NCBI GenBank assembly: GCA_021737645.1
Contig: JAIPDO010000018.1
Location: forward strand, 1 to 64,000
Length of the DNA stretch: 64,000 nt
Source of the DNA: Desulfarculaceae bacterium
GTDB lineage: Bacteria > Desulfobacterota > Desulfarculia > Desulfarculales > Desulfarculaceae
Direction of reading: 5' to 3'
The notes under the pieces were generated by a model that did not search any database, had not been told where the DNA came from, and worked only from the letters and a program-made list of their open reading frames with translations. This document shows, piece after piece, positions 15,179-24,514 of this stretch. Position numbers and translations under genes: made by a program. The stretch's first letter is position 1. Every line of letters begins with the position of its first letter.

Positions 15179-18100
15179 AAAAACGGGCTGAAATAGAGCT
15201 GGGCTACAGGCTCAAGAACGCCAGCGAGCTGACCAAGTTCAGCTCTCGCTTGCGCCAGGCTTTTGAACAGGCCGGCCAGGACGCTGAGAAAACATCCCGC
15301 CGTGTCGGGCTGGTGGAAAAGGCGGTAAACAAGCTGCCCGCCCACTGGAGCACGGCGGGAGTTGCCGCGGCCAGGGCCATGGAAAAGACCAGCCGCGCCG
15401 TGGACCGGGCTTGGCTTCGCCTGAAGGGTGGGGCGGGCACGGTGGTCAGCGTCTTTGGCCGGGTAACCCGCACCATTTTCAGCCTTAAGGCCGCCTTGGT
15501 GGGCCTGGGCCTGGGTTTGCTGGGCAAGAGCTTTCTGGATGTTTCACGCGAAACCGAGAACTACGCCACCCGCCTGTCCACCTTGCTGGGATCCCAGCAA
15601 AAGGCCACCGAGGCCATGGCTTACTTCCAAGAGGTGGCGGCCAAGGTTCCTTTCACCCTGCAAGACGTGGTTGAGTCCGGCACTTCCTTGGAGTCCTTCG
15701 GGGCCAGCCACCAAAAGTGGCTAAATCCGCTCACCGACCTGGCGGCGGTGATGGGCATTTCGCTGCCCGAGGCGGCCCAGGCCTTGGGCCGGGCCTACGC
15801 CGGCGGCGCTGGCGCGGCCGACATTTTCCGCGAGCGGGGCATCCTGCAGATTATCAAGGACTCGGCCAAGATGCGGGCGGGTATCGAAGACATCACCAAG
15901 CTGACTCTACCGCAGTTCCGCAAATTGATGCTTCTAACCTTCACCGACTCGGACGGAAAAATCGCCGGAGCCTCCCAGAAGTTGGCTTCCAACTGGGACG
16001 GCATGATCTCCATGCTGTCGGACAAGTGGTATCAGTTTCGCCAGAAGATGATGGCCGCCGGAGTCTTCGACCTGCTCAAGACCCAGCTTCAGCGCCTGTT
16101 GGATGCCCTGGACAAAAACGGGGACAAGCTCACCACCTGGGCCCAGGCGGCGGGCAAGGCGGTAACGAAGTTGATGCAAAAGGGCGTCAACTTCGTGGAA
16201 AACATTATCAAGAATTGGGAAGAGTATCAAAAACGCTGGGACAAATTCAAAAGCGGTGCGGCCGAATATTGGGAGAAGAGCAAAAGCGTCGCTGCCACCC
16301 TTAGCAGCCTTTTCACCACCGCCCTGAATAGCTGGAACTCCCTGCCGCCTGTCATCCGGGAGTTCGGCCTGATCGGGGCGCTGCTGGGCGGGAAAAAGGC
16401 CAAGCTGGTCTTCGCGACCATGCTGGGCATTGGCTATCTGACCGACAAGCTCAAGGGCTTGACCGACGAAATCAAGCAGGGCGGCGGCACCGGGGCGTCC
16501 ATCCTGGGCGGCCTAGAAACTTCCAACAGCGTGTTGGAACTCCTCACGCCTAGCCATCTTTTGTCGCGGATGGTCAGCCTTTTTGGCGGCACGGCAGCCG
16601 CCAACCCCACCGAAGGCCTTAGCCTTAACGCCAGCGGAGCGGCCGGGAACGTCTCCACCGGCGCGGCTGGTGCCGTGGGAATCAATCTGGGTTCCCCCAC
16701 TACGGGTGGCAAAAACACAAGCTGGAACATAGGGCAGGGCGGCACCGACAAGGACATAGCAGCCTACAACGCCGCCGCTGCTAAGCAGTCCAAAGACTAC
16801 ATCGCCATGGTGGCCGAGTCGGTAGATCTGGAAACGGCTCTGCGCCGCGACGGCATGAACGCCCTTGAGCGCAACCTGGCCCAGATGGGTGACCGATACG
16901 AGACCACCTACGGGCGCATCGAAGACCTTATCTTGGCCGGGGTGTACACCGAAGAACAGGCGGACACCCTAAAGGCGCAGCTAAACCAGAACTACCTCAC
17001 CGCCGTGGAAAAGGCCCAGGCCGAGCACGACAAATGCCTACTGCGCTCCATCGAGACCTACGGCAAGACCGGCCGCGAACTGAAGCTCACCCAGCTGGAC
17101 CAGGAGTTGGAAGACCTGCGCGCCGCCGGGCACAGCGCCATTCTCATCGAGCAGTACAAGGCCCAGCGCCTGGAAGAGATCAACAAGGGTTGGCTGGAAA
17201 ATACGCTTGATTACTACATAGAGACCCAGAACACCATGGCCGATGGCGTCAAGAACGCCATGCAGGGAACCCAGAGCGCCTGGGCCGACTACATCCGTAG
17301 CGGCCTCACCGACTTCGAGAGTTTCTGCGACGCCATCGAGGAAACCTGGGTTCAGATGCTGGCCCAACTGGTGGCTCAGTGGACCATGAGCGGCTTTGCC
17401 GGGCTGCTCAAGGACCTGCTGGGGCTGTTCACCGGCAAGGGCTTCTCGCTGGGCAACACCCTGAAGGGCTTGGGCCTGGAAGGGCTGTTCGGCAGCAGTA
17501 CCGGTGGCAGCGTTGCCGGCAGCATCGTGAACGGCATTGCCTCCTCGGCGGCCTGGTCGGGGATCAAGAGCGGTGCGGCTGCGGTGGCCGGAGCGTTGGG
17601 CCTGGATTCTCTCGCCACCTGGATCACCGGAACCGCGGCACAGGCCGCCACTGAGGCAGCAGTGGCCACATCGGCCCAGGTCGCGCTTACCGGAGTCCTG
17701 GGACCGGAAGCCGCCGCGCTGCTCGGTCCCACGGCTGCCACCGAAATGGCCGTTACTACCACGGCCCAAACCGCTCTTACGGGAGTCCTCGGCCCTGAAG
17801 CGGCGGCCGTACTTGGCCCCACTGGAGCCAACGCCGCCACCAACGCCGCTTCCCTGGCCGGGCTCAGCGCCACCCTTACGCCTATGGGCATCGCCCTGGG
17901 GGTGGGCTCGCTGGGGCAACTGCTCAGCTCCATGGGTTTTCTTATGGACGGCCCCATGACCCCCCAGGAGGCCATATCCAACTGGGAAGGCACCTCCCGG
18001 TTCGTGGAGGATCTTACCAGCAAGTTCGACGAGCTGGGCCCCACCATGAGCGGCATCAACCAGGGCTTTGGGGAGTTCTCCGAGACGGCCATGGACTTCG

Positions 18101-18987
18101 CCCAGCGTTTTGAACAGCTGGGCACCGTGGCGGGGTTCACAGCCGAGCAGTTGGAAGCGGTCAAGGCCAAGCTGAGTCCCGCGGCCCAGGCCTACCTGGA
18201 AGGCGGGCAGGCGGCCAAGTCCATGGCGGACAGCGTGAACAGTCTGGCCCAGCGCATGAACGCCGACCTGAACAGCTACACCATGACCAGCAACGCGGTG
18301 AACAACTACAACTCCGAGATCGATCGGCTGGCCTCCAGCCTGGGCCTCACCGGTAATAAGCTCACCAGCTTCCGCGATGAGATTTGGGACCTGGCCAATA
18401 GCTTCAGCCAGGGAGGCGAGGAGGCAGGCCGCTACGGGAAGAACCTGAGCGACTTCATCGGCACCACCCTGGGCAACATCACCGAGCAGGCCAAGTCCAC
18501 CCGCGAGACCCTAAACGGCCTCTGGACCTACACCGAGGTTGACTACGGCACCAAGGGCAGGGGCGCCGGCTCCAGCAGCTCCAGCGGCTACGTGGGGCTG
18601 ATGCACTCCGGCGGCTACGTGGACCAGTTCCTCAGCCGCCTGCCCAAGTACCACGACGGCGGCGACGTGCTTTCCTGGCTCCAGCCCGGCGAGTTCGTGA
18701 TGCAGCGCAGCGCGGTGAACGCCGCGACCCTGCCCGCCCTGCGCACTCTCAACGCCGGGGGCCTGCCAGCCGCCCTGAGCGACGGCGGAAGTTACCGGGG
18801 CGGTAACGTGATCAACGTCGCGGTGCACCTGGACAACGTCGGCGCTGGGGTGGACGTGGTGGCCATCACCGCCGCGGCCACCGAGGGGGCCAAGGCCGGG
18901 GCCCTGGCCGCGCTGAAGACCGCCTCTGAGAGCGGCAAGGCGGTGGTGCACGCGCGGGGCGTGTACGGCCAGGACGGGGGCTACTAG
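15175..18987 (+). CDS. Tail tape measure protein
   Basis: A 1270-residue protein, start TTG 15175 overlapping the preceding TGA, with GGGCAGGA upstream. The N-terminal 120 residues are helical and end in a hydrophobic stretch (IFSLKAALVGLGLGLLGKSF). A conserved TMP-type block follows (TENYATRLSTLLGSQQKATE, VPFTLQDVVESGTSLESFG). The middle is coiled and Ala/Gly-rich with membrane-active segments. The end has GGYVDQFLSRLPKYHDGGDV and LQPGEFVMQRSAVNAATLP, common in TMPs. It sets tail length; by the lambda rule of about 1.5 angstrom per residue this suggests a long siphovirus-like tail. A 30-residue duplication lies near residues 835-890. Confidence 0.92.
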   Translation: MKKRAEIELGYRLKNASELTKFSSRLRQAFEQAGQDAEKTSRRVGLVEKAVNKLPAHWSTAGVAAARAMEKTSRAVDRAWLRLKGGAGTVVSVFGRVTRTIFSLKAALVGLGLGLLGKSFLDVSRETENYATRLSTLLGSQQKATEAMAYFQEVAAKVPFTLQDVVESGTSLESFGASHQKWLNPLTDLAAVMGISLPEAAQALGRAYAGGAGAADIFRERGILQIIKDSAKMRAGIEDITKLTLPQFRKLMLLTFTDSDGKIAGASQKLASNWDGMISMLSDKWYQFRQKMMAAGVFDLLKTQLQRLLDALDKNGDKLTTWAQAAGKAVTKLMQKGVNFVENIIKNWEEYQKRWDKFKSGAAEYWEKSKSVAATLSSLFTTALNSWNSLPPVIREFGLIGALLGGKKAKLVFATMLGIGYLTDKLKGLTDEIKQGGGTGASILGGLETSNSVLELLTPSHLLSRMVSLFGGTAAANPTEGLSLNASGAAGNVSTGAAGAVGINLGSPTTGGKNTSWNIGQGGTDKDIAAYNAAAAKQSKDYIAMVAESVDLETALRRDGMNALERNLAQMGDRYETTYGRIEDLILAGVYTEEQADTLKAQLNQNYLTAVEKAQAEHDKCLLRSIETYGKTGRELKLTQLDQELEDLRAAGHSAILIEQYKAQRLEEINKGWLENTLDYYIETQNTMADGVKNAMQGTQSAWADYIRSGLTDFESFCDAIEETWVQMLAQLVAQWTMSGFAGLLKDLLGLFTGKGFSLGNTLKGLGLEGLFGSSTGGSVAGSIVNGIASSAAWSGIKSGAAAVAGALGLDSLATWITGTAAQAATEAAVATSAQVALTGVLGPEAAALLGPTAATEMAVTTTAQTALTGVLGPEAAAVLGPTGANAATNAASLAGLSATLTPMGIALGVGSLGQLLSSMGFLMDGPMTPQEAISNWEGTSRFVEDLTSKFDELGPTMSGINQGFGEFSETAMDFAQRFEQLGTVAGFTAEQLEAVKAKLSPAAQAYLEGGQAAKSMADSVNSLAQRMNADLNSYTMTSNAVNNYNSEIDRLASSLGLTGNKLTSFRDEIWDLANSFSQGGEEAGRYGKNLSDFIGTTLGNITEQAKSTRETLNGLWTYTEVDYGTKGRGAGSSSSSGYVGLMHSGGYVDQFLSRLPKYHDGGDVLSWLQPGEFVMQRSAVNAATLPALRTLNAGGLPAALSDGGSYRGGNVINVAVHLDNVGAGVDVVAITAAATEGAKAGALAALKTASESGKAVVHARGVYGQDGGY
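17674..17832 (+). repeat. Tandem duplication inside the tape measure gene (period 90 bases)
   Basis: Two adjacent copies encode ALTGVLGPEAAALLGPT and ALTGVLGPEAAAVLGPT, 30 residues apart. The DNA of the copies differs at many third positions while the protein is kept, so the duplication is old and under protein-level selection. Confidence 0.7.
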
Positions 18988-18988
18988 C

Positions 18989-20125
18989 ATGGCGACCTGG
19001 TCCGAGCTGATCCGCCGCCAGAGCAGCAAGAAGATCATGACCGCCGCGCTCACCCTGGCCCGGGACAACGGCGGTCTGGAGACCACCACCCTGCGCCTGA
19101 GCACACACGGCATCCGGCCGGACATGGCCATCAACCTCTACCGTCCGCGCCTGGCCGGGGTACCCTCGCTTAGCCAGGCCATCCAGGAGCCTTTCACCGG
19201 GCAGAGCCAGATCACCTACGGGCAACTGGAGATCATCAACAGGGACGCTGTCCTGGATGAGTTCATCAGCGGGTGGAGCTGGACCGGCCAGCCGGTGGTG
19301 ATAGCCCTGGGCTTCCCGGAGCTGGTCGAGGCCCAGTATCAGGCCATCTTCACAGGGCGCATGAAACAGCCGGAGTTCACCGACGGCAAGATCACCGTGC
19401 CCATCGTGGACTACCAGCAGGTGCTCCTGGATAAAAAGCTCACCGCCGGGGACTACACCGACAACATCCCCAACCTGGTGAGCACCTGCCTGAGCGCGGC
19501 GGGCATCACCAGCATCGATAGCGCCGCCTGGAGCACCTGGGCGGCGGCCAACAACTTCGCGGCCTACTACACCTGCAGCACCGACACAGAGGTGAGCACC
19601 GTGTTGGACGCCCTGCTGGCGCCCATAGGCTGCTGGTACACCTTCGACCGCGCGGGGCAGTTCGTGGTGGCCACCTTGGCCGCGCCCGACACCGGCGCCC
19701 CGGACCTCACCCTGGTGGACGACGTGCGGGTGCTCAAGTTCAGCGGCAAGGTGTGGGACAAGCAATATTGGAAGCTCACGGTGGAGTACATCTCCAGCAC
19801 CGATCCGCTGGAATATTCCGAGGTGAGCATAGAAGACAGCGACATCTTGACTTTCAACCCTTTGGCCACCGAGGGGAAGCGCCGCACCGCCCTGACCAAC
19901 GCCACCGACGCCGCCACAGTGCGCGACCGGCTCTGGGCCTTCTTCAAAGAGCCCCGCCGCTTGGACAGCTACACCGCCAAGGTTGAGCCCCTGGCCCTGG
20001 AGATGGGCAACCAGGTGGCCATCTCCCGGCGCAGCAACCGCTACGGGATCTCCGGCAACCACCGGGTGGTGTCGTTCAACTCCAACCTGCTGGGCTCCAA
20101 GGTGGAGATAGGGCTGCTGCAATGA
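18989..20125 (+). CDS. Putative tail tip/hub protein
   Basis: A 378-residue protein directly after the tape measure, where distal tail and hub proteins are coded. It is beta-rich. Early strands (ETTTLRLSTHGIRPDMAINL), a DGKITVPIVDYQQVLLDKKL segment and a helical middle with FAAYYTCSTDTEVSTVLDAL resemble hub-like domains that shift between strands and a helical insert. Family is not recognised with certainty; the role is from position. Confidence 0.5.
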   Translation: MATWSELIRRQSSKKIMTAALTLARDNGGLETTTLRLSTHGIRPDMAINLYRPRLAGVPSLSQAIQEPFTGQSQITYGQLEIINRDAVLDEFISGWSWTGQPVVIALGFPELVEAQYQAIFTGRMKQPEFTDGKITVPIVDYQQVLLDKKLTAGDYTDNIPNLVSTCLSAAGITSIDSAAWSTWAAANNFAAYYTCSTDTEVSTVLDALLAPIGCWYTFDRAGQFVVATLAAPDTGAPDLTLVDDVRVLKFSGKVWDKQYWKLTVEYISSTDPLEYSEVSIEDSDILTFNPLATEGKRRTALTNATDAATVRDRLWAFFKEPRRLDSYTAKVEPLALEMGNQVAISRRSNRYGISGNHRVVSFNSNLLGSKVEIGLLQ

Positions 20126-20970
20126 ACAACTGCCGGTTTCTCTACAACAGGCTTTTCGACGACGCGATCCTGAGCACCGTGCCGGGGGACAACGAGCAAA
20201 GCGGATGGCCGGTGGAGAACCTGCAAAACACTATCCACGCCGAGGCCTGGAAAACCAACGGCACCGGCAATGTGACCCTGCGGGCCGATCTGGGTCAGGC
20301 CCAGGCCATCAATGCCATCGGCTTGGCCTACTTCAACCTACTGCCCACCACGGTGGTGACCTTTCGGGCCTACAGCGACGCCTTTACCACCGAGACCTAC
20401 TCCGAGGAGCTGCAGGTGGTGGGGCCCATCGTGGGCTGGCTGGAGGGAAACTGGCTGGAGGGAGGCTGGATGGGCTACCCGGACGAGAGCGACCCGCTGC
20501 TCTACCCCAGGGTAACCTCGCTGCTGCCCCTGGCCCAGCAGGTGGGGGCGCGCTACATCGCCCTGGAGTTTGCCAACGGCGACGACGAGTTCTATCTGGG
20601 ACGGGTGTTCGTGGGCAACATTTTCGAGCCCAGTCGCAACGTGGTCTACGGCTTCAAGCTGGAAATCATCGATAGCAGCGAGGAGGACGAGAGCCTGGGC
20701 GGGGTGGTCTTCAGCGACGAGAACGAGATGTACCGCCAGTTTACCCTGCCTTTCAAGTACATCACCCGGGCCGAGGCCATCGGCGGTGGCTTCTGGAACT
20801 TTGCCCACTACGTGGGTAAGCGCAAGGACTTCGTGGTGCAGCTGATGGACTCGGACACCAAGAGCCAGCGCCTGACCACCATCGTTGGCAAATTCTCCAG
20901 CAACCCCGTCACCACCGGCCGCGCCTTTGATCGCTACGAAACCAGCTTTTGTATACGGGAGATGGTCTGA
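20122..20970 (+). CDS. Putative tail protein with discoidin-like pattern
   Basis: A 282-residue protein, start overlapping the previous stop (ATGA). Residues 20-110 show strands reminiscent of jelly-roll carbohydrate-binding domains: GWPVENLQNTIHAEAWKTNG, then VTLRADLGQAQAINAIGLAY. The C-terminal half has YRQFTLPFKYITRAEAIGG, seen in tail-tip proteins of similar cassettes. It may bind the cell surface. Precise function is unknown. Confidence 0.5.
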   Translation: MNNCRFLYNRLFDDAILSTVPGDNEQSGWPVENLQNTIHAEAWKTNGTGNVTLRADLGQAQAINAIGLAYFNLLPTTVVTFRAYSDAFTTETYSEELQVVGPIVGWLEGNWLEGGWMGYPDESDPLLYPRVTSLLPLAQQVGARYIALEFANGDDEFYLGRVFVGNIFEPSRNVVYGFKLEIIDSSEEDESLGGVVFSDENEMYRQFTLPFKYITRAEAIGGGFWNFAHYVGKRKDFVVQLMDSDTKSQRLTTIVGKFSSNPVTTGRAFDRYETSFCIREMV

Positions 20971-22106
20971 TGGCCGAATCCGAGAATCTCGTTTCCGATA
21001 TCAACGACCTGATCGCCTGGGAGGAATCCACGGCCGGATGGGGTCCCACCTTCCTGAGCATGCTGGGCAATCTGGGCGACTGGGTGCAGTGGGTTCCCAT
21101 GGCCTTCGCGCCAGCGGCGCACTCCCACGACGGCCTGGGTGGTGAGGTGATGGGCATAGGCACCAGCGACGCCCGACCCGCCGTGGTGGAAGGCTACATT
21201 CTCAGCGCCACCGACACCGAACAGATTGAGATGATCGACGCCAGCGGCAACCTGATAGCAGCCGCCGCCATGCAGGGCCAACCCTTACCCATGGACGAGC
21301 AGGCCAGCGACCCCAGCACGGCGGCCAATCAGATCAAGATATATCCCAAGTCAACGGGTCTGTTCTTCCGGCACCCCTCCGACGGCCCGGTGGTGGAGAT
21401 AGGCAGCGCGCCCACCGGGCACATCAACGGCCTGATCCCCGCCTACGTGAGCGGATCGGCCATGGGCTTCGGGGCCGGGGATCTGGATATCGAGGGCCGC
21501 ACCTTTTACCTGGCCAGCGCCTTCAGCAACCTGGACTGCTCGGGGCTTTCGGCCAACACCTGGTACTACGTGGAGATCCTCCCGCCCGCCTCCGGCAACG
21601 CCATCACGGTGGACGACTTCGTGGTGACCGTGAACGCTCCCTCCTGGGACGGGGTGAATGGCTGTTGGGCGCGGGTTTCGGGGCGCCGCTGTGTGTTTGC
21701 CTTTAAGACTAGCTCGTCCGGGGGCATCGAGGTGTTTAGAACCAATGGCCGCACCTTTTGGTTCAACCAAAATTCCGCCACCATCCTGAATACTTCCAGT
21801 CCGGCGACCAGCGCCACCACCTTAGCCGTTGGCCTCCCAGCCCTGGGGGCGCTGAAATGGTACGGCACCGCCTGGGTATATCAGAGCAACAGCGCCACCT
21901 ACTGGATATTCATGACGTCAACGAATGTTTCGGGAGGCGGGGCAGTCGGCATAGCCAAACAGAACGCCCCTGGCGAATATTTGACGCCGTTCACGATGAT
22001 GAGCGATGACGCGGGCAACGTGGCATACCAAACCAGCTGGGGTGGCTCCGGCAACCTGGGATTTTATCTGCGCGGATTTGACCTGCCTGCGGGCATGGCC
22101 AGGTAA
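20970..22106 (+). CDS. Putative tail fibre or receptor-binding protein
   Basis: A 378-residue protein starting at ATG 20970, overlapping the previous stop as TGATG. The N-terminus (AESENLVSDINDLIAWEEST) is short and helical, as in a tail-attachment segment. The rest is rich in Gly, Ser, Thr, Trp and Tyr with a repeated strand pattern, for example DLDIEGRTFYLASAFSNLDC and SANTWYYVEILPPASGNAIT. Composition and position next to tail-tip genes suggest a fibre; no specific domain is recognised. Confidence 0.5.
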   Translation: MAESENLVSDINDLIAWEESTAGWGPTFLSMLGNLGDWVQWVPMAFAPAAHSHDGLGGEVMGIGTSDARPAVVEGYILSATDTEQIEMIDASGNLIAAAAMQGQPLPMDEQASDPSTAANQIKIYPKSTGLFFRHPSDGPVVEIGSAPTGHINGLIPAYVSGSAMGFGAGDLDIEGRTFYLASAFSNLDCSGLSANTWYYVEILPPASGNAITVDDFVVTVNAPSWDGVNGCWARVSGRRCVFAFKTSSSGGIEVFRTNGRTFWFNQNSATILNTSSPATSATTLAVGLPALGALKWYGTAWVYQSNSATYWIFMTSTNVSGGGAVGIAKQNAPGEYLTPFTMMSDDAGNVAYQTSWGGSGNLGFYLRGFDLPAGMAR

Positions 22107-22116
22107 GGAGGCAACG

Positions 22117-22650
22117 ATGCTGCACGTATACGACGAAACCACCGGGGCCCACGTGGAAAGCGCCAACGAGGGCTCGGACATGAGCCGCTGGGGCGAGGGC
22201 TTCCTGGTGCTGACCGCCGACCTGGACGACCCCGCGAGCTGGCAGCTGGTGGATGGCGATCTGGTTCCGCTCTCGGAAGCCGAGGCCTTGGCCTCCGCCA
22301 AGCTGTTGCGCCAGGGCGAGCTACTGCGGGTGATAAACAATTTCATCGAAGCCAAGCCCAACGGCCAGGTGCGCTATGACACCAACCTCAAATTGAACTT
22401 GATGCAGGCATCCATGGCGGCCATGGCCGCGGGCCAGGCCATCCCCGCCGTGGTCACCTCAGCCAAGAGCTGGATCAGCGCCGTGCAGGGTCGTTATTTC
22501 GTTCTCAAGGCCGATATCGCGGCCGTCGACAGCCTCGCCTCCTTGGGGGCCATCGACCTGAGCTATGAAGCCCTGGAGGCTGCCTTCGGAGTTGCGGGCA
22601 CGGTGCTGGCCGACCCAGACGTAACCACCGCCGACCTGGCCGCCGAATAA
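22117..22650 (+). CDS. Phage protein following the fibre gene, possible fibre assembly factor
   Basis: A 177-residue protein beginning at ATG 22117 behind AAGGAGG. The N-terminus resembles fibre-assembly type proteins (MLHVYDETTGAHVESA, then LDDPASWQLVDGDLVPLSEA). The second half is helical and Ala-rich (ASMAAMAAGQAIPAVVTSAK). It directly follows the putative fibre gene. The function is a guess from position. Confidence 0.4.
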   Translation: MLHVYDETTGAHVESANEGSDMSRWGEGFLVLTADLDDPASWQLVDGDLVPLSEAEALASAKLLRQGELLRVINNFIEAKPNGQVRYDTNLKLNLMQASMAAMAAGQAIPAVVTSAKSWISAVQGRYFVLKADIAAVDSLASLGAIDLSYEALEAAFGVAGTVLADPDVTTADLAAE

Positions 22651-22660
22651 GGAGGTGCAA

Positions 22661-23056
22661 TTGGAAGCCCTGATCATAGAACACGCTGGATTCGCGGCCA
22701 CCCTGATCGGTTGTCTTTTCGCCGCCGTGTTGGCCCTGCTGGGCTTCCTGTTCCGCGATCTCTGGGCGCGCGTGGCCAAGGCCCCCAAAGAGTACGTGAC
22801 CAAGGCCGAGCTGGAACAGGCCCTAGATGCAACTCTAGGTTCGCTGACCAAAGACATGGAACAACTGAGTGAGGCCATTGAGCAGGCCACCACCAGACTT
22901 CGCCAAGGGGACGGCTGCTTCAATGATCTAGAGCGAGCTTTCAGGATAATTCTGTTCTGCTTGCACCGCCTCTGCCGCGCCTGGGAAGCCCGCTTCAAAG
23001 AAAAAATGGACTGCCAGGAACTGGCCAAATTGGCGGGCAATCTCCATGCCGGCTAG
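22661..23056 (+). CDS. Membrane-anchored coiled-coil protein in the lysis region
   Basis: A 131-residue protein. TTG at 22661 was preferred over GTG at 22655, because AGGAGG lies 5 bases before the TTG and would overlap the GTG. One membrane segment near residues 9-32 (FAATLIGCLFAAVLALLGFL) is followed by a charged helix VTKAELEQALDATLGSLTKD likely to form a coiled coil, and by a Cys-containing amphipathic end. It could be a holin-like or spanin-like accessory protein. It overlaps the endolysin start. Confidence 0.55.
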   Translation: MEALIIEHAGFAATLIGCLFAAVLALLGFLFRDLWARVAKAPKEYVTKAELEQALDATLGSLTKDMEQLSEAIEQATTRLRQGDGCFNDLERAFRIILFCLHRLCRAWEARFKEKMDCQELAKLAGNLHAG

Positions 23057-23594
23057 CGCATTCGACATAGCAGTGCGTTTCGTGCTGGAGCACGAGGGCG
23101 GACTGCACCATGACGTCGCCGGCGGGCTGACCAAGTTCGGGATCTCCGCGAAGGCGTTCCCTGACCTGGATATAGCGGGGCTGACAGAGCGCGACGCCTG
23201 GGACATCTACCGGGCGCGTTACTGGCAGGCGGCGGGCCTGGATGGTCCGGCCATACCCGGCGAGGTGGGCATCGCGGTGATGGATGCGGCGGTGAACTTG
23301 GGTGTATCCCAGGCGGTGCGCCTGCTGCAGGGCGCCTGCAATCTGTTGGGCTGCGATCTGAAGCGCGATGGTTACCTGGGCCCCAAAACTCGGGCCACCG
23401 TGCGGGCCCTGGTGATGATGGACTTTGAGCGGGCAACCATGCTGGCTCTGTTGGTGACCGCCAGGCGCACCCGTTTTTATTACCTGCTGGCTCAGAGAAA
23501 CAAAGACAAATACGAGCGCTATCTGGGCGGCTGGCTGCGCCGCTGCGAGGACCTGTGTCTGATGCAGATAAAGCGCCAAATGAGCGCGAAATAG
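23046..23594 (+). CDS. Endolysin, glycoside hydrolase 108 family
   Basis: A 182-residue peptidoglycan hydrolase. The GH108 signature EHEGG with catalytic Glu is at residues 15-19, followed by GGLTKFGIS, and AWDIYRARYW also fits. The C-terminal portion has AVMDAAVNLGVSQAVRLLQG and DGYLGPKTRATVRAL, which form a peptidoglycan-binding part. GH108 lysozymes (TtsA/lambdoid-like) usually need a holin or Sec/Tat help. Genes for small membrane proteins lie on both sides. Confidence 0.85.
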   Translation: MPASAFDIAVRFVLEHEGGLHHDVAGGLTKFGISAKAFPDLDIAGLTERDAWDIYRARYWQAAGLDGPAIPGEVGIAVMDAAVNLGVSQAVRLLQGACNLLGCDLKRDGYLGPKTRATVRALVMMDFERATMLALLVTARRTRFYYLLAQRNKDKYERYLGGWLRRCEDLCLMQIKRQMSAK

Positions 23595-23603
23595 GAGGTG
23601 GCC

Positions 23604-23825
23604 ATGGAGCTGATCACTTGGGTGCTGGAACACTGGACCACCATCCTGGGCTTGGCCGCCATGGCGCACTTCGTGGCCCAGATCGTGGTCAACGTGACCC
23701 CCACCCCCAAAGACAACGCCTGGCTGGGCAGGATCTACAAAGCGGCAGAAGTTGCCGCCGGAATCGTAACCCGCACTGCCAAGCTTTTGCCGGGCGAACC
23801 ACAAATTCAAAGGAGAACGCAATGA
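23604..23825 (+). CDS. Small single-TM protein, holin-like candidate
   Basis: A 73-residue protein starting at ATG 23604 with AGGAGG 5 bases upstream. A hydrophobic segment (WTTILGLAAMAHFVAQIVVN) is followed by a short basic tail. Size and place beside the endolysin suggest a holin or lysis helper, but holins share little sequence. It overlaps the lipoprotein start by ATGA. Confidence 0.55.
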   Translation: MELITWVLEHWTTILGLAAMAHFVAQIVVNVTPTPKDNAWLGRIYKAAEVAAGIVTRTAKLLPGEPQIQRRTQ

Positions 23826-24439
23826 GAAAGGCAGTCATTTTGTTGGTCCTGGCCGCGCTGGCGTTGGCCGCGGGGTGTGGTGCCACGCTTAACGAAAAAC
23901 CCGTGGCAGTCGTAGACCCGACTACCAACAAGGTGCTCTTGGACAAAAACGGGGCCCCTGTGCTTGGCACTATGAAATACAGCAATGAGGATAGCCACAA
24001 CCAAGCCCAGGTGGACTTGGCGAAGTCCCGCAAGCCTGTGGCCGAGCTGAGTTTTCCCGCTGGCGGCGAAATGCCCAAGGGGGCCGTATTCACTGTGTGG
24101 GGACGCAACGGAGCCGAGGTGGCGATTCATCAGCGGGTGCCCGAATCCGTGCAAGTCATCAACGCGGTGGGCAATAACGCAGCCAAAATCATGCCCAGTG
24201 TGATTGTGGGCGTGGCAGTTGATCGCCTGGCAGAGGCCAAGAGCGGCAACACCTACAAGGACTCCTTCAACGATAATCAGGGCAACCTGTCCGGCACGGG
24301 TCGCGTCACTGGTGGGGTTAGCACCGTTAACGTGAGCGGCGAGGGCAACACCGGCACCGGTGCCGCTAACCCTGAGGACACCTCCACCAGCACCAGCAGT
24401 AATGGTGGCAACTCCGTAATGCCGATTGGCTCGAATTAG
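23822..24439 (+). CDS. Predicted lipoprotein in the lysis region
   Basis: A 205-residue protein. The signal peptide (MRKAVILLVLAALALAAGC) ends in lipobox LAAG with Cys at 19, so it should be lipidated. The mature part is mostly polar, and the last 60 residues are Gly/Ser/Thr/Asn-rich (GRVTGGVSTVNVSGEGNTGT), an extended tail. The setting resembles spanin o-subunits or phage superinfection-exclusion lipoproteins, but it is longer than typical o-spanins. The function is unknown. Confidence 0.6.
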   Translation: MRKAVILLVLAALALAAGCGATLNEKPVAVVDPTTNKVLLDKNGAPVLGTMKYSNEDSHNQAQVDLAKSRKPVAELSFPAGGEMPKGAVFTVWGRNGAEVAIHQRVPESVQVINAVGNNAAKIMPSVIVGVAVDRLAEAKSGNTYKDSFNDNQGNLSGTGRVTGGVSTVNVSGEGNTGTGAANPEDTSTSTSSNGGNSVMPIGSN

Positions 24440-24514
24440 CCGGCCACACCGGAGCAGGGTAGGGAGTTTTGCGTCTTTTCGCCTTGCCTCGCCTCGGCAC
24501 TTTAGGAGGAGATC

